Of a DNA stretch of 64,000 nucleotides, positions 49,869-58,949 are shown one piece after another. The stretch comes from Kibdelosporangium philippinense (GTDB lineage Bacteria > Actinomycetota > Actinomycetes > Mycobacteriales > Pseudonocardiaceae). The notes beneath the pieces are model-generated. The model worked only from the letters and a program-made list of their open reading frames with translations, was not told the DNA's origin and made no database searches. The stretch spans positions 1,716,501 to 1,780,500 of the forward strand of contig NZ_JAJVCN010000004.1 of NCBI RefSeq assembly GCF_021390435.2, in the 5' to 3' direction. How positions within the stretch are numbered: position 1 is the first letter of the stretch; every line of letters begins with the position of its first letter. Made by a program: the position numbers and the translations under genes.

Positions 49869-49994
49869 GGTGACCCTTCCAAGCGTCGAAGCAGGGAAGA
49901 CCAGCTTGATCGGATCGCCCGGGTTCCTCAATGGACTGAACAGGTGAAGATTTCAACGATTGCCTGAACGACTGGTTACTTATTGCCCACCGCC

Positions 49995-50042
49995 CCTCGT
50001 GAGCGTTTTAGCCGGTTAGAACCGGCGAAACCACTCACGACC
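49995..50042. repeat. 48-bp palindromic element, copy C (degenerate)
   Basis: Same 23-2-23 geometry and GTT-AG-AAC tip, but the arms carry several mismatches (CCTCGTGAGCGTTTT against the reverse of AAACCACTCACGACC). It lies 1 nt past the GntR gene's stop on the minus strand. Confidence 0.75.
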
Positions 50043-50043
50043 C

Positions 50044-50772
50044 TCACCCAGCGCGGCGCGGCTTCTTCGCGGTGGACTCGTCCGGAGAACCCTCGGCGAT
50101 CCGGGCGAAGTCCGCGTTTGCCTTGTCTAACAAGTCGCGCATGGCACGCTCGGCGCCGACAGCGTCGCGTTCCCTGATCGCGTCCAAAACCTTGCGGTGA
50201 CTGGGAACGGGATCATCAGCCTCGGCGCCGTGCACAACTTTGTCTCGCATGGCGAGGCCGTTGGCGAGAACTCGCTGCATCTCCATCAGCAACTGGTTGT
50301 GCGTCGCCCCGAACAGGGCCCGGTGGAACTCCAAGTCCGCCTCGACCGCGTCATCAGAGGCGTCGGCCATCCGGTCAAGCGCGGCCGTCATGTCCGACAG
50401 ATCGTCCTCTGTGGCCCGTTCCGCGGCCATCCTGGCGGCCGCGGGCTCGATCACGGACCGAACTTCGGTCAGGTTCTCCAGCAGGTCCATGTCCGGCGGC
50501 CCTGCTGACCGCCAGCGCATCACGTCCACGTCGAACATGTTCCAGAAGGCCTTCGGGCGGACGAACGTGCCACGCTTCTGCCTGGCGTCCACAAGGCCCT
50601 TGGCCGAGAGGACCTTGAGGGCCTCGCGCAGCGCGGTCAGGCTGACGTCGAGTTCTTCCCGCAGGGCCATCAGGTCCAGCGTCGCCCCTTCCGGCAGGTC
50701 GCCGGACAGGATGCGGCCGGCAAGCGCCGCCACTGTCTGTCCATGGACGCCGCGAAGCTGGTAGTCGGCCAC
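50044..50772 (-). CDS. GntR-family (FadR subgroup) regulator of the sugar importer
   Basis: A 242-residue regulator with the winged helix VAALAGRILSGDLPEGATLDL…DVSLTALREALKVLSAKGLVDA. An FCD domain follows with metal ligands near DLEFHRALF and PSHRKVLDAI. The C-terminal tail is basic (TAKKPRRAG). The GTG is preceded by GAGAGGA. It is divergent from a sugar ABC transporter and a near-perfect palindrome lies between them, so autoregulation and control of the importer are likely. Confidence 0.88.
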   Translation of the reverse strand: MADYQLRGVHGQTVAALAGRILSGDLPEGATLDLMALREELDVSLTALREALKVLSAKGLVDARQKRGTFVRPKAFWNMFDVDVMRWRSAGPPDMDLLENLTEVRSVIEPAAARMAAERATEDDLSDMTAALDRMADASDDAVEADLEFHRALFGATHNQLLMEMQRVLANGLAMRDKVVHGAEADDPVPSHRKVLDAIRERDAVGAERAMRDLLDKANADFARIAEGSPDESTAKKPRRAG

Positions 50773-50833
50773 AGTGGTCCTCTCGTAGGTGGTGGGACCT
50801 AGTATCTCGCGCCGATGGGTGATCGTTGCAATA

Positions 50834-50850
50834 ATAATTTAGTAATTTAT
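50834..50850. promoter_or_regulatory. operator candidate upstream of the sugar importer
   Basis: ATAATTTAGTAATTTAT is a 17-bp palindrome around a central G with one mismatched pair. It directly abuts the -35 box of the importer promoter. It is strikingly AT-rich for this chromosome. Confidence 0.5.
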
Positions 50851-50851
50851 C

Positions 50852-50880
50852 TTGACACGGGCGTCACAAGCTTGCAATCT
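50852..50880 (+). promoter_or_regulatory. SigA-type promoter, leaderless start
   Basis: TTGACA, a 17-bp spacer, then CAATCT. The expected start point about 7 nt after the -10 box falls on the ATG of the binding-protein gene at 50887, which has no ribosome-binding site. A leaderless message is therefore likely. Confidence 0.6.
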
Positions 50881-50886
50881 CTCGCC

Positions 50887-52170
50887 ATGAGCAACGACAG
50901 CTTCAGCCGCAGAGGGTTCTTGGCCGGTCTCGGCTCCCTGGGAGCGGCGACATTGCTCGGGGGATGTGCCACTTCCGCCACTGGTGGCGGCGGTGCGCAG
51001 ACGAGTGGGGCAGTCACCATCGAGTCCAATCTGTCCGCACCGGCGGCCAAGGCGGCCATGCAGGCACTGGTCGACGCGTTCAACGCCCGCAAGGGCGCAC
51101 AGGCCACTTTGAACACGATCGCGTCCGAGACCTACCGGACGCAGCTGCCGAGTTACCTTACTTCGCAGCAACCGTCCGATCTGTACACATGGTACGTCGG
51201 TTCGGTCGCACGGTCCTATGCGGACAAGGGGCTGCTGCTTGACATCAGCGATGTCTGGCAGAACGTCCAGGGCTACAACAATGCCGCGAAGACGTTGAGC
51301 ACGGCTGGTGACGGCAAGCAGGTGATCGTGCCGATCAGTTACTACTGGTGGGGCATGTTCTACCGGAAGTCGAAGTTCGCCGAGTGGGGCGTGCAGCCGC
51401 CGACCGACTGGAACAGCTTCATCGCGCTGTGTGAGACGCTCAAGAGCAAGGGCGTCGCGCCGATCGGGATGGGAGCCGGTGGCACGACTCCGTGGGTCGC
51501 CTCCGCGTGGTTCGACTACCTCAACATCCGGATCAACGGCGCGCCGTACCACCGCGAGCTGCTCGCCGGGAAGCGCAAGTTCACCGATCCGCAGGTCAAG
51601 GCCGTGTTCGACCGGTGGAAGACGGTTCTGCCGTACTTCGACCCGCAGGGCACCGCGATTCCGTTCCAGGACGCGACCACGTCGTTGCTGCAGGGCCGGA
51701 CCGCGATGATGCTGATCGGCACGTTCTTCGCCGACTCCGCGCCGAAGGACCAGCTCGCGGACATCGACTTCTTCCAGTTCCCGATCATCGACCCGGCCGT
51801 CCCGGTCGCCGAGGAAGGCCCGATGGACGGGTTCTTCGCCAGCGCCCGGTCCTCGCACGTCGCGCAGACCAAGGAGTTCCTGTCCTACGTGGCCACCGCG
51901 GAGGCGCAGGAGCTGTACGCCAAGGCCTCGACGAGCACGGTCCTGCCGGTCAACACCGGCGCAAAGGCGAACAGCTCGCCGTTGGTGGACAAGGGCAAGA
52001 AGCTGCTCGACAGCGCCGCGGAGATCACCCAGTTCTTCAACAGGGACTCCAGCGACGCGCTACAGCCGACCGCGGACACCGCGCTGATCAAGTTCTTCAA
52101 CCAGCCGAACAACGTCGACGGCATCCTGTCCGAATGGCAGTCGGCAGCAGAGAAGGTGTGGGCCTCCTGA
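50887..52170 (+). CDS. sugar ABC transporter substrate-binding lipoprotein
   Basis: A 427-residue extracellular solute-binding protein of family 1. It has a Tat-type signal (SRRGFLAGLGSLGAATLLGGC) that ends in a lipobox, so it is probably exported folded and then lipidated. The mature fold carries WYVGSVARSYADKGLLLDIS and PISYYWWGMFYRKSKFAEWG, typical of CUT1 oligosaccharide binders. It is the first gene of an importer operon; the sugar is unknown, but the chitinase downstream makes a chitin-derived or other polysaccharide fragment plausible. Confidence 0.88.
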   Translation: MSNDSFSRRGFLAGLGSLGAATLLGGCATSATGGGGAQTSGAVTIESNLSAPAAKAAMQALVDAFNARKGAQATLNTIASETYRTQLPSYLTSQQPSDLYTWYVGSVARSYADKGLLLDISDVWQNVQGYNNAAKTLSTAGDGKQVIVPISYYWWGMFYRKSKFAEWGVQPPTDWNSFIALCETLKSKGVAPIGMGAGGTTPWVASAWFDYLNIRINGAPYHRELLAGKRKFTDPQVKAVFDRWKTVLPYFDPQGTAIPFQDATTSLLQGRTAMMLIGTFFADSAPKDQLADIDFFQFPIIDPAVPVAEEGPMDGFFASARSSHVAQTKEFLSYVATAEAQELYAKASTSTVLPVNTGAKANSSPLVDKGKKLLDSAAEITQFFNRDSSDALQPTADTALIKFFNQPNNVDGILSEWQSAAEKVWAS

Positions 52171-52171
52171 C

Positions 52172-53095
52172 ATGGCGACCCTGACCGCCCAGCGACCGAA
52201 GGTCAAGGCGCCGGTTGTCCACAACCGGCGCCGTAAGCGGATTTCCCCGCTGTTGCTCGCGTTCGTCCTTGTGCCGCTGGCGGTCGAGGGTTTCTTTGTC
52301 TTCTGGCCGGCCATCCAGGGCGTGTACCTGTCGTTCACGAGCTGGGACGGCATCACCGCACCGGTGTCGGTCGGCTTCGGCAATTACGTCGAGATGTTCT
52401 CCGACCCGACGTTCCTGTCGGCCTTGTGGCACACCGTGATCTGGCTCGTTCTGTTCGGCGGCGTGTCCGCGCTCGCCGGGCTCGGGATGGCGATGCTGCT
52501 GGCCAAGGAACGTCGTGGTGTCGGGTTCTACCGTTCGGCGTTGTTCACGCCGGTTGTGTTCTCGCTCGTCGCGACTTCCTTGATCTGGCAAGGGATGTAC
52601 CAGCCCGACGGATTGATCAACAACGTTCTCGGCTGGGTCGGGCTCGAGTCGTGGCAGCATTCGTGGCTGGCCGATCCGGACACCGCGCTGTACGCCGTGA
52701 TCGTTCCCGCGCTGTGGCGCCAGATCGGTTACGTCATGGTGCTGTACTTGGCCGGGCTCAAGGGAATCGATCCGACGCTGTACGAGGCGGCCACTATGGA
52801 CGGTGCGTCCGCGTGGCAGAAGTTCACGAACATCACGTTGCCACAGCTGAAGAGTGTGAACTCGGTCGTGCTGTCGGTGATCGTGATCGACTCGCTGCGG
52901 TCGTTCGACGTGGTCTGGTCGCTGACCAAGGGCGGGCCGTTCCATTCGTCCGAACTGCTCAGTACCTATATGTACTCGACCGCGTTCCAGACGCTCCGGC
53001 TTGGTTACGCGTCCGCGCTCGCGGTCGTGATCTTCTTGCTGGCGTTCGGCGTGATCGTCGCCTACCTGGTGCGCGCGTTCAAGGAGACCGACTGA
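52172..53095 (+). CDS. sugar ABC transporter permease (MalF type)
   Basis: A 307-residue inner-membrane permease with six helices. The EAA loop is YEAATMDGASAWQKFTNITLPQLK, which contacts the ATPase. It starts 1 nt after the binding-protein stop, and its TGA overlaps the next ATG by one base. Confidence 0.92.
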   Translation: MATLTAQRPKVKAPVVHNRRRKRISPLLLAFVLVPLAVEGFFVFWPAIQGVYLSFTSWDGITAPVSVGFGNYVEMFSDPTFLSALWHTVIWLVLFGGVSALAGLGMAMLLAKERRGVGFYRSALFTPVVFSLVATSLIWQGMYQPDGLINNVLGWVGLESWQHSWLADPDTALYAVIVPALWRQIGYVMVLYLAGLKGIDPTLYEAATMDGASAWQKFTNITLPQLKSVNSVVLSVIVIDSLRSFDVVWSLTKGGPFHSSELLSTYMYSTAFQTLRLGYASALAVVIFLLAFGVIVAYLVRAFKETD

Positions 53096-53916
53096 TGAAG
53101 CGCGTCAAGACGGCCACCTTCCACCTGTTCGCCGGTGGTATCTCGATCCTGTGGCTGCTGCCGATCGGGCTGGTCCTGGTCACCGCGTTCCGCAGCTTCG
53201 ACGACATCGCCGCGAACGGCCTCGGCAGCCTGCCGCGGTCGTTCACGTTCGACGGGTTCGTCTCGGCATGGACCGAGGGCGGTGAGGCGCGCGCCATGCT
53301 CAACAGCATGATCGTGACGATCCCGACCGTGATCATCACGCTGTTCCTCGGTGCGATGGCGGCGTTCGCGTTGAGCCGCTACGACATCCCGTACCGGCGC
53401 ACGATTCTGCTGGTCATGCTCGCCGGAAACCTGTTGCCGCCGCAGATCCTGCTGGTCCCGGTGTCGCGGTTGTCCGAGGTCCTCGGCATCTACGACACTT
53501 TGATCGCCTTGATGGTCGTGCAGATCGGGTTCGGTCTCGGCTTCTACACCTTCGTGCTGTACGGGTTCATGCGGGCGATCCCCGGCGAGATCCAGCAGGC
53601 CGCGGTGATCGACGGCGCCAACACCTGGCAGGTCTTCTTCCGGATCATCCTGCCGCTGGCCCGTCCCGCGCTCGCCGCACTCGGCGCGCTGGCGTTCACC
53701 TGGGTCTTCAACGACCTGCTGTGGGCGATCACCGTGCTGAAGACCAACACCGTCATGCCGGTCACGCCTGCTTTGCTTGCCCTGCAAGGACAGTACGTGT
53801 CGGTATGGAACGTGATCGCGGCGGGCTCGGTGGTCGCGGCGATCCCCACGGTCGCCGTCTTCCTGAAGTTCCAGAAGCACTTCGTCTCCGGTCTGGCGGT
53901 CGGAGCCGTCAAGTGA
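53095..53916 (+). CDS. sugar ABC transporter permease (MalG type)
   Basis: A 273-residue permease with six helices and the EAA loop QQAAVIDGANTWQVFFRIILPLARP. No ATPase gene is present in the operon. As in other actinobacterial CUT1 importers, a shared MsiK-type ATPase probably energises it. The next gene starts inside its stop codon (GTGA). Confidence 0.92.
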   Translation: MKRVKTATFHLFAGGISILWLLPIGLVLVTAFRSFDDIAANGLGSLPRSFTFDGFVSAWTEGGEARAMLNSMIVTIPTVIITLFLGAMAAFALSRYDIPYRRTILLVMLAGNLLPPQILLVPVSRLSEVLGIYDTLIALMVVQIGFGLGFYTFVLYGFMRAIPGEIQQAAVIDGANTWQVFFRIILPLARPALAALGALAFTWVFNDLLWAITVLKTNTVMPVTPALLALQGQYVSVWNVIAAGSVVAAIPTVAVFLKFQKHFVSGLAVGAVK

Positions 53917-54776
53917 TCTGGACGTGGGCAGGCGGTTCGATAGAGGTGGCGACCGGCCGGGTCCTGCAGGTCTCGGTCGGCGGCCACGACGCGTTCTGGA
54001 CGGCGGCCCACCCCGAAGGTTGGAACGTCGGCGGCGACCGGCTCTGGCTCGGGCCAGAACGGGATTGGTTCTGGGCCACCGACGACCCCGATGACCTGGC
54101 GGGACACATTGTGCCCGCGGAAATCGATCCGGGGGAGTGGCGCACGGTCCGTGACGAGCTGGGACATGCCGAATTCACCGCGAATCCCGTTCTGCACCAC
54201 CGTCGAAATGGCACCAGCACGAAGGTCGCCATCACGCGGCACGTGTACCTGCGGTACGCCGACGCGCAACGAGTGGCTTACGAAGTCCAGACCGAACTGA
54301 CGATCCAGGACGGGCCCGCTGGGCAAGAGCTGAGCGCGTGGAGTGTTCTGCAAGTGCCGACCGGCGGCGTGCTCGAGGTCGACTTGGCTGGGCCGTGGGC
54401 GTTTCGCGACTACCTCAAGCCAGTCGATCCTGACCGGTTCACCGTCGGTGACAACCGCGCGCAGATCCAGCTGACCGGCGACACGATGGGCAAGATCGGT
54501 GTCCGGCCAGACGTTTTCGCCGGATGGATGCGGTACACGACCGACACGCTGGCGATCGAACGGGCCGTGGAAGTCCAGCCACAGAGCCGTTATTGCGATC
54601 ATCCGCTCGGCGCGGATCCGGCAACGCAAGGGGACGCGTTGCAGGTCTTCGAGGACGACGGGCACTACGGCGGGTACGCCGAACTTGAGCACCACAGCCC
54701 CGCGATTCGCGCGAACGGGACGAAAACGGTAGTAGACGTCTGCCGTACGGCGGTCACCCTTCGTCACCAGGCTTGA
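53913..54776 (+). CDS. mutarotase-like beta-sandwich protein of the importer operon
   Basis: A 287-residue cytoplasmic protein. The N-terminal part (IEVATGRVLQVSVGGHDAFW…NVGGDRLWLGPERDWFW) resembles the DUF4380/aldose-1-epimerase-like fold. Many aromatic strands follow, ending FEDDGHYGGYAELEHHSPAI. The catalytic histidine and glutamate of galactose mutarotase are not clearly assignable. Its GTG overlaps the permease stop, so it is co-translated. An epimerase or sugar-binding role on the imported sugar is inferred. Confidence 0.65.
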   Translation: MIWTWAGGSIEVATGRVLQVSVGGHDAFWTAAHPEGWNVGGDRLWLGPERDWFWATDDPDDLAGHIVPAEIDPGEWRTVRDELGHAEFTANPVLHHRRNGTSTKVAITRHVYLRYADAQRVAYEVQTELTIQDGPAGQELSAWSVLQVPTGGVLEVDLAGPWAFRDYLKPVDPDRFTVGDNRAQIQLTGDTMGKIGVRPDVFAGWMRYTTDTLAIERAVEVQPQSRYCDHPLGADPATQGDALQVFEDDGHYGGYAELEHHSPAIRANGTKTVVDVCRTAVTLRHQA

Positions 54777-54784
54777 CGTCCAGA

Positions 54785-54798
54785 TTGGTCTATGCCAA
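54785..54798. promoter_or_regulatory. DasR-like (dre) operator upstream of the chitinase
   Basis: TTGGTCTATGCCAA has ten of the twelve core bases of the TGGTCTAGACCA operator used by DasR on chitin genes. It lies about 90 bp upstream of the chitinase ATG. Confidence 0.55.
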
Positions 54799-54884
54799 TA
54801 CTTTCAGGTACGTGAACCACCCGGTCATGGCGCGTGGCCAGGTTGCTCCGCTCGTCACCCTGCCAGCAGCGAGGAGCAATCCCC

Positions 54885-56429
54885 ATGCGTGCCTTCACCG
54901 CACTCGTCGCGGCCATCGCGGCGATCTTCCTCTTAACGGCTGCCACCAGCAGCGCAGCCAACGGGCTCAGCGCGACCTTCGTCAAAGTGTCCGATTGGGG
55001 CAGTGGCTTCGAAGGAAAAATCACTGTCACCAATGGGAGTAGCAGTGCCCTGAGCACGTGGACGGTCGAGTTCGACCTGCCAGCGGGCTCGCAGATCACC
55101 TCTTCGTGGGACACCGTTCGGACCAACAGCGGCCAGCACTACACATTCCGGCCGCCGGGCTGGGCCGGTCCGCTCGCGGCCGGCGCGAGCGCGTCCTTCG
55201 GCTTCAACGGCAGCCCCGGCAACTTCGGCGGCATCCAGAACTGCCGTCTCAACGCCGACTCGTGCACGAGCGGGCCCTCAAACCCAGGCGCGCCAGGCAT
55301 TCCCGGCAACCCGACTGTCACGTCAACGACCAACACCAGTATTTCCTTGGCTTGGGGCGCGTCCACAGGAACCGTCACCGGCTATCGGGTCTACGAAGGC
55401 ACAACCGTGCGAGCCACGGTTGCCGGAACCAGTGCGACCATCTCCGGCCTGACCACGTGCCAGTCCCGCACTTACACCGTGGCCGCGTACAACAACCTTG
55501 GTGAATCAGGGAAATCCAGCCCGGTCACGGGAACGACCACAGGATGCCCGCAGCCGGTTGGCGGCCGCGGCGCGCCCTACCTCTACATGGGTTGGGGCAA
55601 CCCGCCGGGCCCGCAGACGGTCATGAACGCGACCGGCGTCAAGTGGTTCACGATGGCTTTCATCCTGTCCAGCGGTGGCTGCGCGCCCGCGTGGGACGGC
55701 AACCGGCCGTTGCAGGGCAGCGCTGACGCTTCGGCCATCCAGCAGATCCGGGCCGCGGGCGGCGATATTGTGCCGTCCTTCGGTGGCTGGAGCGGCAACA
55801 AGCTCGGCCCGAACTGCCAGACGCCCGAGGCGCTCGCCGGTGCCTACCAGCAGGTGATCAACGCCTACAACCTCAAGGCGATCGACATCGACATCGAGAA
55901 CACCGACGAGTTCGAGAACACGGTCGTGGCCGACCGGATCGTCAACGCACTGCGGATCGTCAAGCAGAACAACCCTGGTATCCAGACGATCGTCACGTTC
56001 GGCACCACGACAAGCGGGCCGAGCTTCTACGGCAACCGGCTGATCGACCAGGCGCGGGCGTTGAACGCCAACATCGACATCTTCACGATCATGCCGTTCG
56101 ACTTCGGCAGCTCGAACATCGGCGCGGACACCCAGAACGCCAGTGAGGGACTGAAGAACAAGCTGAAGTCGACGTTCGGCTGGACGGACGCGCAGGCGTA
56201 CGCGCATATGGGCATCTCCGGCATGAACGGCCTTTCCGACCAGCAAGAAATGACGACAACCCAGACGTGGACACAGATCAGGGACTACGCCAAGTACCGT
56301 GGCCTTGCCAGGCTCGCGTTCTGGGCGGTCAACCGGGATCGCGGTTGCCAAGGTGGCGGTGTCGTCGCCAACTGCAGCGGGATCGCGCAACCCGACTGGG
56401 AGTTCAGCCGGATAACGGCTGGCTTCTAA
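54885..56429 (+). CDS. secreted GH18 chitinase with CBM2 and fibronectin type III modules
   Basis: A 514-residue precursor: signal peptide (RAFTALVAAIAAIFLLTAATSSA), a cellulose/chitin-binding CBM2 module about 26-125 (WGSGFEGKITVTNGSSSALSTWTVEF), and an FnIII module about 142-218. The GH18 catalytic domain runs from 230 and its active-site strand reads KAIDIDIEN (D-x-D-x-E, catalytic Glu338). It cleaves chitin outside the cell. GAGGAG is 8 nt before the ATG. The dre-like site upstream suggests induction by N-acetylglucosamine. A copy of the 48-bp palindrome follows the stop. Confidence 0.92.
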   Translation: MRAFTALVAAIAAIFLLTAATSSAANGLSATFVKVSDWGSGFEGKITVTNGSSSALSTWTVEFDLPAGSQITSSWDTVRTNSGQHYTFRPPGWAGPLAAGASASFGFNGSPGNFGGIQNCRLNADSCTSGPSNPGAPGIPGNPTVTSTTNTSISLAWGASTGTVTGYRVYEGTTVRATVAGTSATISGLTTCQSRTYTVAAYNNLGESGKSSPVTGTTTGCPQPVGGRGAPYLYMGWGNPPGPQTVMNATGVKWFTMAFILSSGGCAPAWDGNRPLQGSADASAIQQIRAAGGDIVPSFGGWSGNKLGPNCQTPEALAGAYQQVINAYNLKAIDIDIENTDEFENTVVADRIVNALRIVKQNNPGIQTIVTFGTTTSGPSFYGNRLIDQARALNANIDIFTIMPFDFGSSNIGADTQNASEGLKNKLKSTFGWTDAQAYAHMGISGMNGLSDQQEMTTTQTWTQIRDYAKYRGLARLAFWAVNRDRGCQGGGVVANCSGIAQPDWEFSRITAGF

Positions 56430-56431
56430 GC

Positions 56432-56479
56432 CCTCGTGAGTGGTTATCCGTGTTAGAACACGGATAACCACTCACGAGG
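56432..56479. repeat. 48-bp palindromic element, copy D (terminator)
   Basis: A perfect 23-2-23 palindrome. Outer arm CCTCGTGAGTGGTTA, variable inner block TCCGT, tip GTT-AG-AAC. It begins 2 nt after the chitinase stop. Confidence 0.85.
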
Positions 56480-56615
56480 GTCCAATGTGGCCCGGCGGTC
56501 CCTGTCCCGCTGGGTCACTTTGTTTCACTGAACGGGAAATTGACGCCTTGACCGGTGCAGTGCTTCACTGCTGAATGTCCGATTCCGCCGCCAGCAACGT
56601 TGCTCGGAGGTCCCT

Positions 56616-57755
56616 GTGCCCACACGACGTTCAGTGCTGCTCGGTGGCGCTGGCGCGATGGTTTCCTTGCCAGTACTCGGTTCCCCGGCCTCGGCCGCGC
56701 TACCGGACTGGTCGGTCGAACTGGTCAACTCGACGATGGCGCGGTTCACCCCCGCGACGCTCGGCGGCTGGGACTACACGCGTGGTCTATACCTCTACGG
56801 CCAGTACCTGGTGTACAAGCGGACCGGAAACCAGGCGTACTTCAACTACATCAAGTCATGGGTGGACCGGTTCGTCGACGGCAACGGCAACATCAACAAC
56901 AGCTTCAACAACCTCGACGCCATGCGGCCGGGCGTGCTGCTGCCGATCCTGCACGCCGAAACCGGCCAGCAGCGGTACAAGACCGCGGCCGACAAGATCC
57001 GCAACCGGTTCAACACCTACCCGCGTACACAGGACGGCGGGATGATCCACAACACCGGTTACACCGGCCAGCTCTGGGCCGACGGCGTCTACATGGCGCA
57101 GCCGTTCATCGCCGACTATGCCAAGCGGTACAACCAGACCTACGGGTTCGACGAGTCGACCCAAAACATGGTCACGTACTTCAACCGCCTGCGGTCCAGC
57201 AACGGCCTGATGTTCCACGCATACGACGCCGACGGGTCATCAGGATGGGCCACGGGCGCCGACCGGGCCTCGGACTTCCACTGGGCACGGGCGATCGGCT
57301 GGGTCGCGATGGCCGCGATCGACATCCTGGAAGTGTTGCCCGCCAACCACGTCCGGCGGCAGGCGATGATCGACATCATCCGGCACCTCGCCGGCGGCTT
57401 CCAGCGGTTCCAGGACCCGGCCAGCGGCCGCTGGTTCCAGGTCGTCGACCGTGGCAGCACGGCTGGCAACTGGACCGAGACGTCTGCCTCGGCGATGTTC
57501 ACCTACATGATCTCGCGGGCGGTCGAGCGCGGGTACATCGACGCGAGCTTCAAGCCCGTCGCCGACCGTGGGTATCAAGGCGTGCTGCAGCGCATCTCGT
57601 TGGGCGGCGACGGTCGTACCAACGTCAGGGAGATCGTGGTCGGTACCAGTCCCGGTGACTTGAACTACTACTTCAACAGGCCTCGGCAGACCAATGACTT
57701 CCATGGTCTAGGTGCGTTCCTTGTGATGAGTGAGCAACTCATTCGAGTGCCCTGA
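56616..57755 (+). CDS. secreted GH88/GH105-type unsaturated glycuronyl hydrolase
   Basis: A 379-residue precursor with a Tat signal (TRRSVLLGGAGAMVSLPVLG). The (alpha/alpha)6-barrel domain includes GLYLYGQYLVYKRTG, NTGYTGQLWADGVYMAQPF (the TGQLW-D motif near the presumed catalytic aspartate), HWARAIGWVAMAAIDILEVLP and the C-terminal GLGAFLVMSEQL. Relatives (YteR-like) remove unsaturated uronic acids from pectin fragments. The GTG start has CGGAGG 5 nt upstream. Confidence 0.85.
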   Translation: MPTRRSVLLGGAGAMVSLPVLGSPASAALPDWSVELVNSTMARFTPATLGGWDYTRGLYLYGQYLVYKRTGNQAYFNYIKSWVDRFVDGNGNINNSFNNLDAMRPGVLLPILHAETGQQRYKTAADKIRNRFNTYPRTQDGGMIHNTGYTGQLWADGVYMAQPFIADYAKRYNQTYGFDESTQNMVTYFNRLRSSNGLMFHAYDADGSSGWATGADRASDFHWARAIGWVAMAAIDILEVLPANHVRRQAMIDIIRHLAGGFQRFQDPASGRWFQVVDRGSTAGNWTETSASAMFTYMISRAVERGYIDASFKPVADRGYQGVLQRISLGGDGRTNVREIVVGTSPGDLNYYFNRPRQTNDFHGLGAFLVMSEQLIRVP

Positions 57756-58052
57756 TCAGGCCTTTATCGATTGTGTGGCCGGATTCCGCCGGTGTTCGAT
57801 CAGTGCGTCCGTTGGGGCAGGATTAATCGACGGAAAGTTCACCGACGTGCACCGGCGGGATCAATAGCGGGAGTCGTGAACCAGCAGGTGAACTGCCAGA
57901 ACCGTCCCGGTTATTCGTGAGACAAAGTGCCCGTACGGGCAATTCTTCATATATCACTGGCTTAAAAATGCCGTCACTGTGACCGTCGTTATGTCCGAAA
58001 ACCAACTTTAGTAGGTTGTCGGCAATCTCGCGTCATCTGCAAGATCACGCAT

Positions 58053-58796
58053 ATGGCACGAATCAGAAAAGCCGCCGCCATCCTGGTCCCCTTAGCACTT
58101 TCGGCGAGCCTCGTCGCTTTCGCGGGACCGGCGGAGTCGAAGCTCCCACAAGAGAGCCCGATCGACGTTGTCCATCCGCGGTTGGACACGCACGCGGCCA
58201 AGCTGAACATCAGCTACGGCCGCTCGGACCTCGACCTGCACTACGACCAGAAGGACGCCGCGGAACCCAACGGGTGCAACGTCCGGCACCACGAGGAGAG
58301 TGAGAAGGCCGAGGTCAAGTCCGGCAACCCGCACATCAGGCTTGGGTCGGACGCAACTGACTGGAAGTTGCTCCAGTTCCACTTCCACACCCCGTCAGAG
58401 CACAAGTTCGCAGGTCACAGCTACCCGCTCGAGCTGCACCTCGTGCACGAGAACGTGTCAACCAAGCAGCTCGCGGTCATCGGTGTCCCGCTGAAGGTCG
58501 GCGCGGCCTCCACTGTGGACACGGTGCTTGCCAAGCTCGCGCCGGAGTGCGGTGACAACGTCCACCTCTCCCAGATCGACCTGAACACGCTGCTGCCGCA
58601 CGACAAGTCGACGCTGCGCTACATGGGTTCGCTGACCACGTTCCCGTACAGCGAGGGCGTGCGGTGGTTCCTGATGGGCGAGAAGACCGTCACGCAGGCC
58701 ACGATCACCCGTTTCCAGCAGATGTTCCCGCACGGCAACTCCCGTGAGGTGCAGCCGCTCAACGGCCGCGTTGTCACCGCGGTGCCGCACATCTAG
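58053..58796 (+). CDS. secreted alpha-class carbonic anhydrase
   Basis: A 247-residue precursor with a signal peptide. The alpha-carbonic-anhydrase landmarks are present: ESPIDVV (for QSPIDI), LLQFHFHTPSEH with two zinc histidines, and LELHLVHEN with the third. The C-terminal SLTTFPYSEGVRWFLM matches the substrate-pocket threonine and tryptophan region. It hydrates CO2 outside the cell. A hairpin terminator follows. Confidence 0.92.
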   Translation: MARIRKAAAILVPLALSASLVAFAGPAESKLPQESPIDVVHPRLDTHAAKLNISYGRSDLDLHYDQKDAAEPNGCNVRHHEESEKAEVKSGNPHIRLGSDATDWKLLQFHFHTPSEHKFAGHSYPLELHLVHENVSTKQLAVIGVPLKVGAASTVDTVLAKLAPECGDNVHLSQIDLNTLLPHDKSTLRYMGSLTTFPYSEGVRWFLMGEKTVTQATITRFQQMFPHGNSREVQPLNGRVVTAVPHI

Positions 58797-58825
58797 TACC
58801 GCATCACTCGAGTGACCGACTGACT

Positions 58826-58861
58826 GATCAGCGCATCAGCCATCTGGCCGATGCGCTGATC
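58826..58861 (+). terminator. rho-independent terminator after the carbonic anhydrase gene
   Basis: Perfect 12-bp stem GATCAGCGCATC / GATGCGCTGATC with a 12-nt loop, followed by GTTTTC. Confidence 0.85.
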
Positions 58862-58949
58862 GTTTTCGCTGGCTTCGAGGCCGAAGCGGCGACCCACTTG
58901 GCCACGGCAATCTCCTCGGCGTTCGAACTTCAGCCGAGGAGGAGAAACG

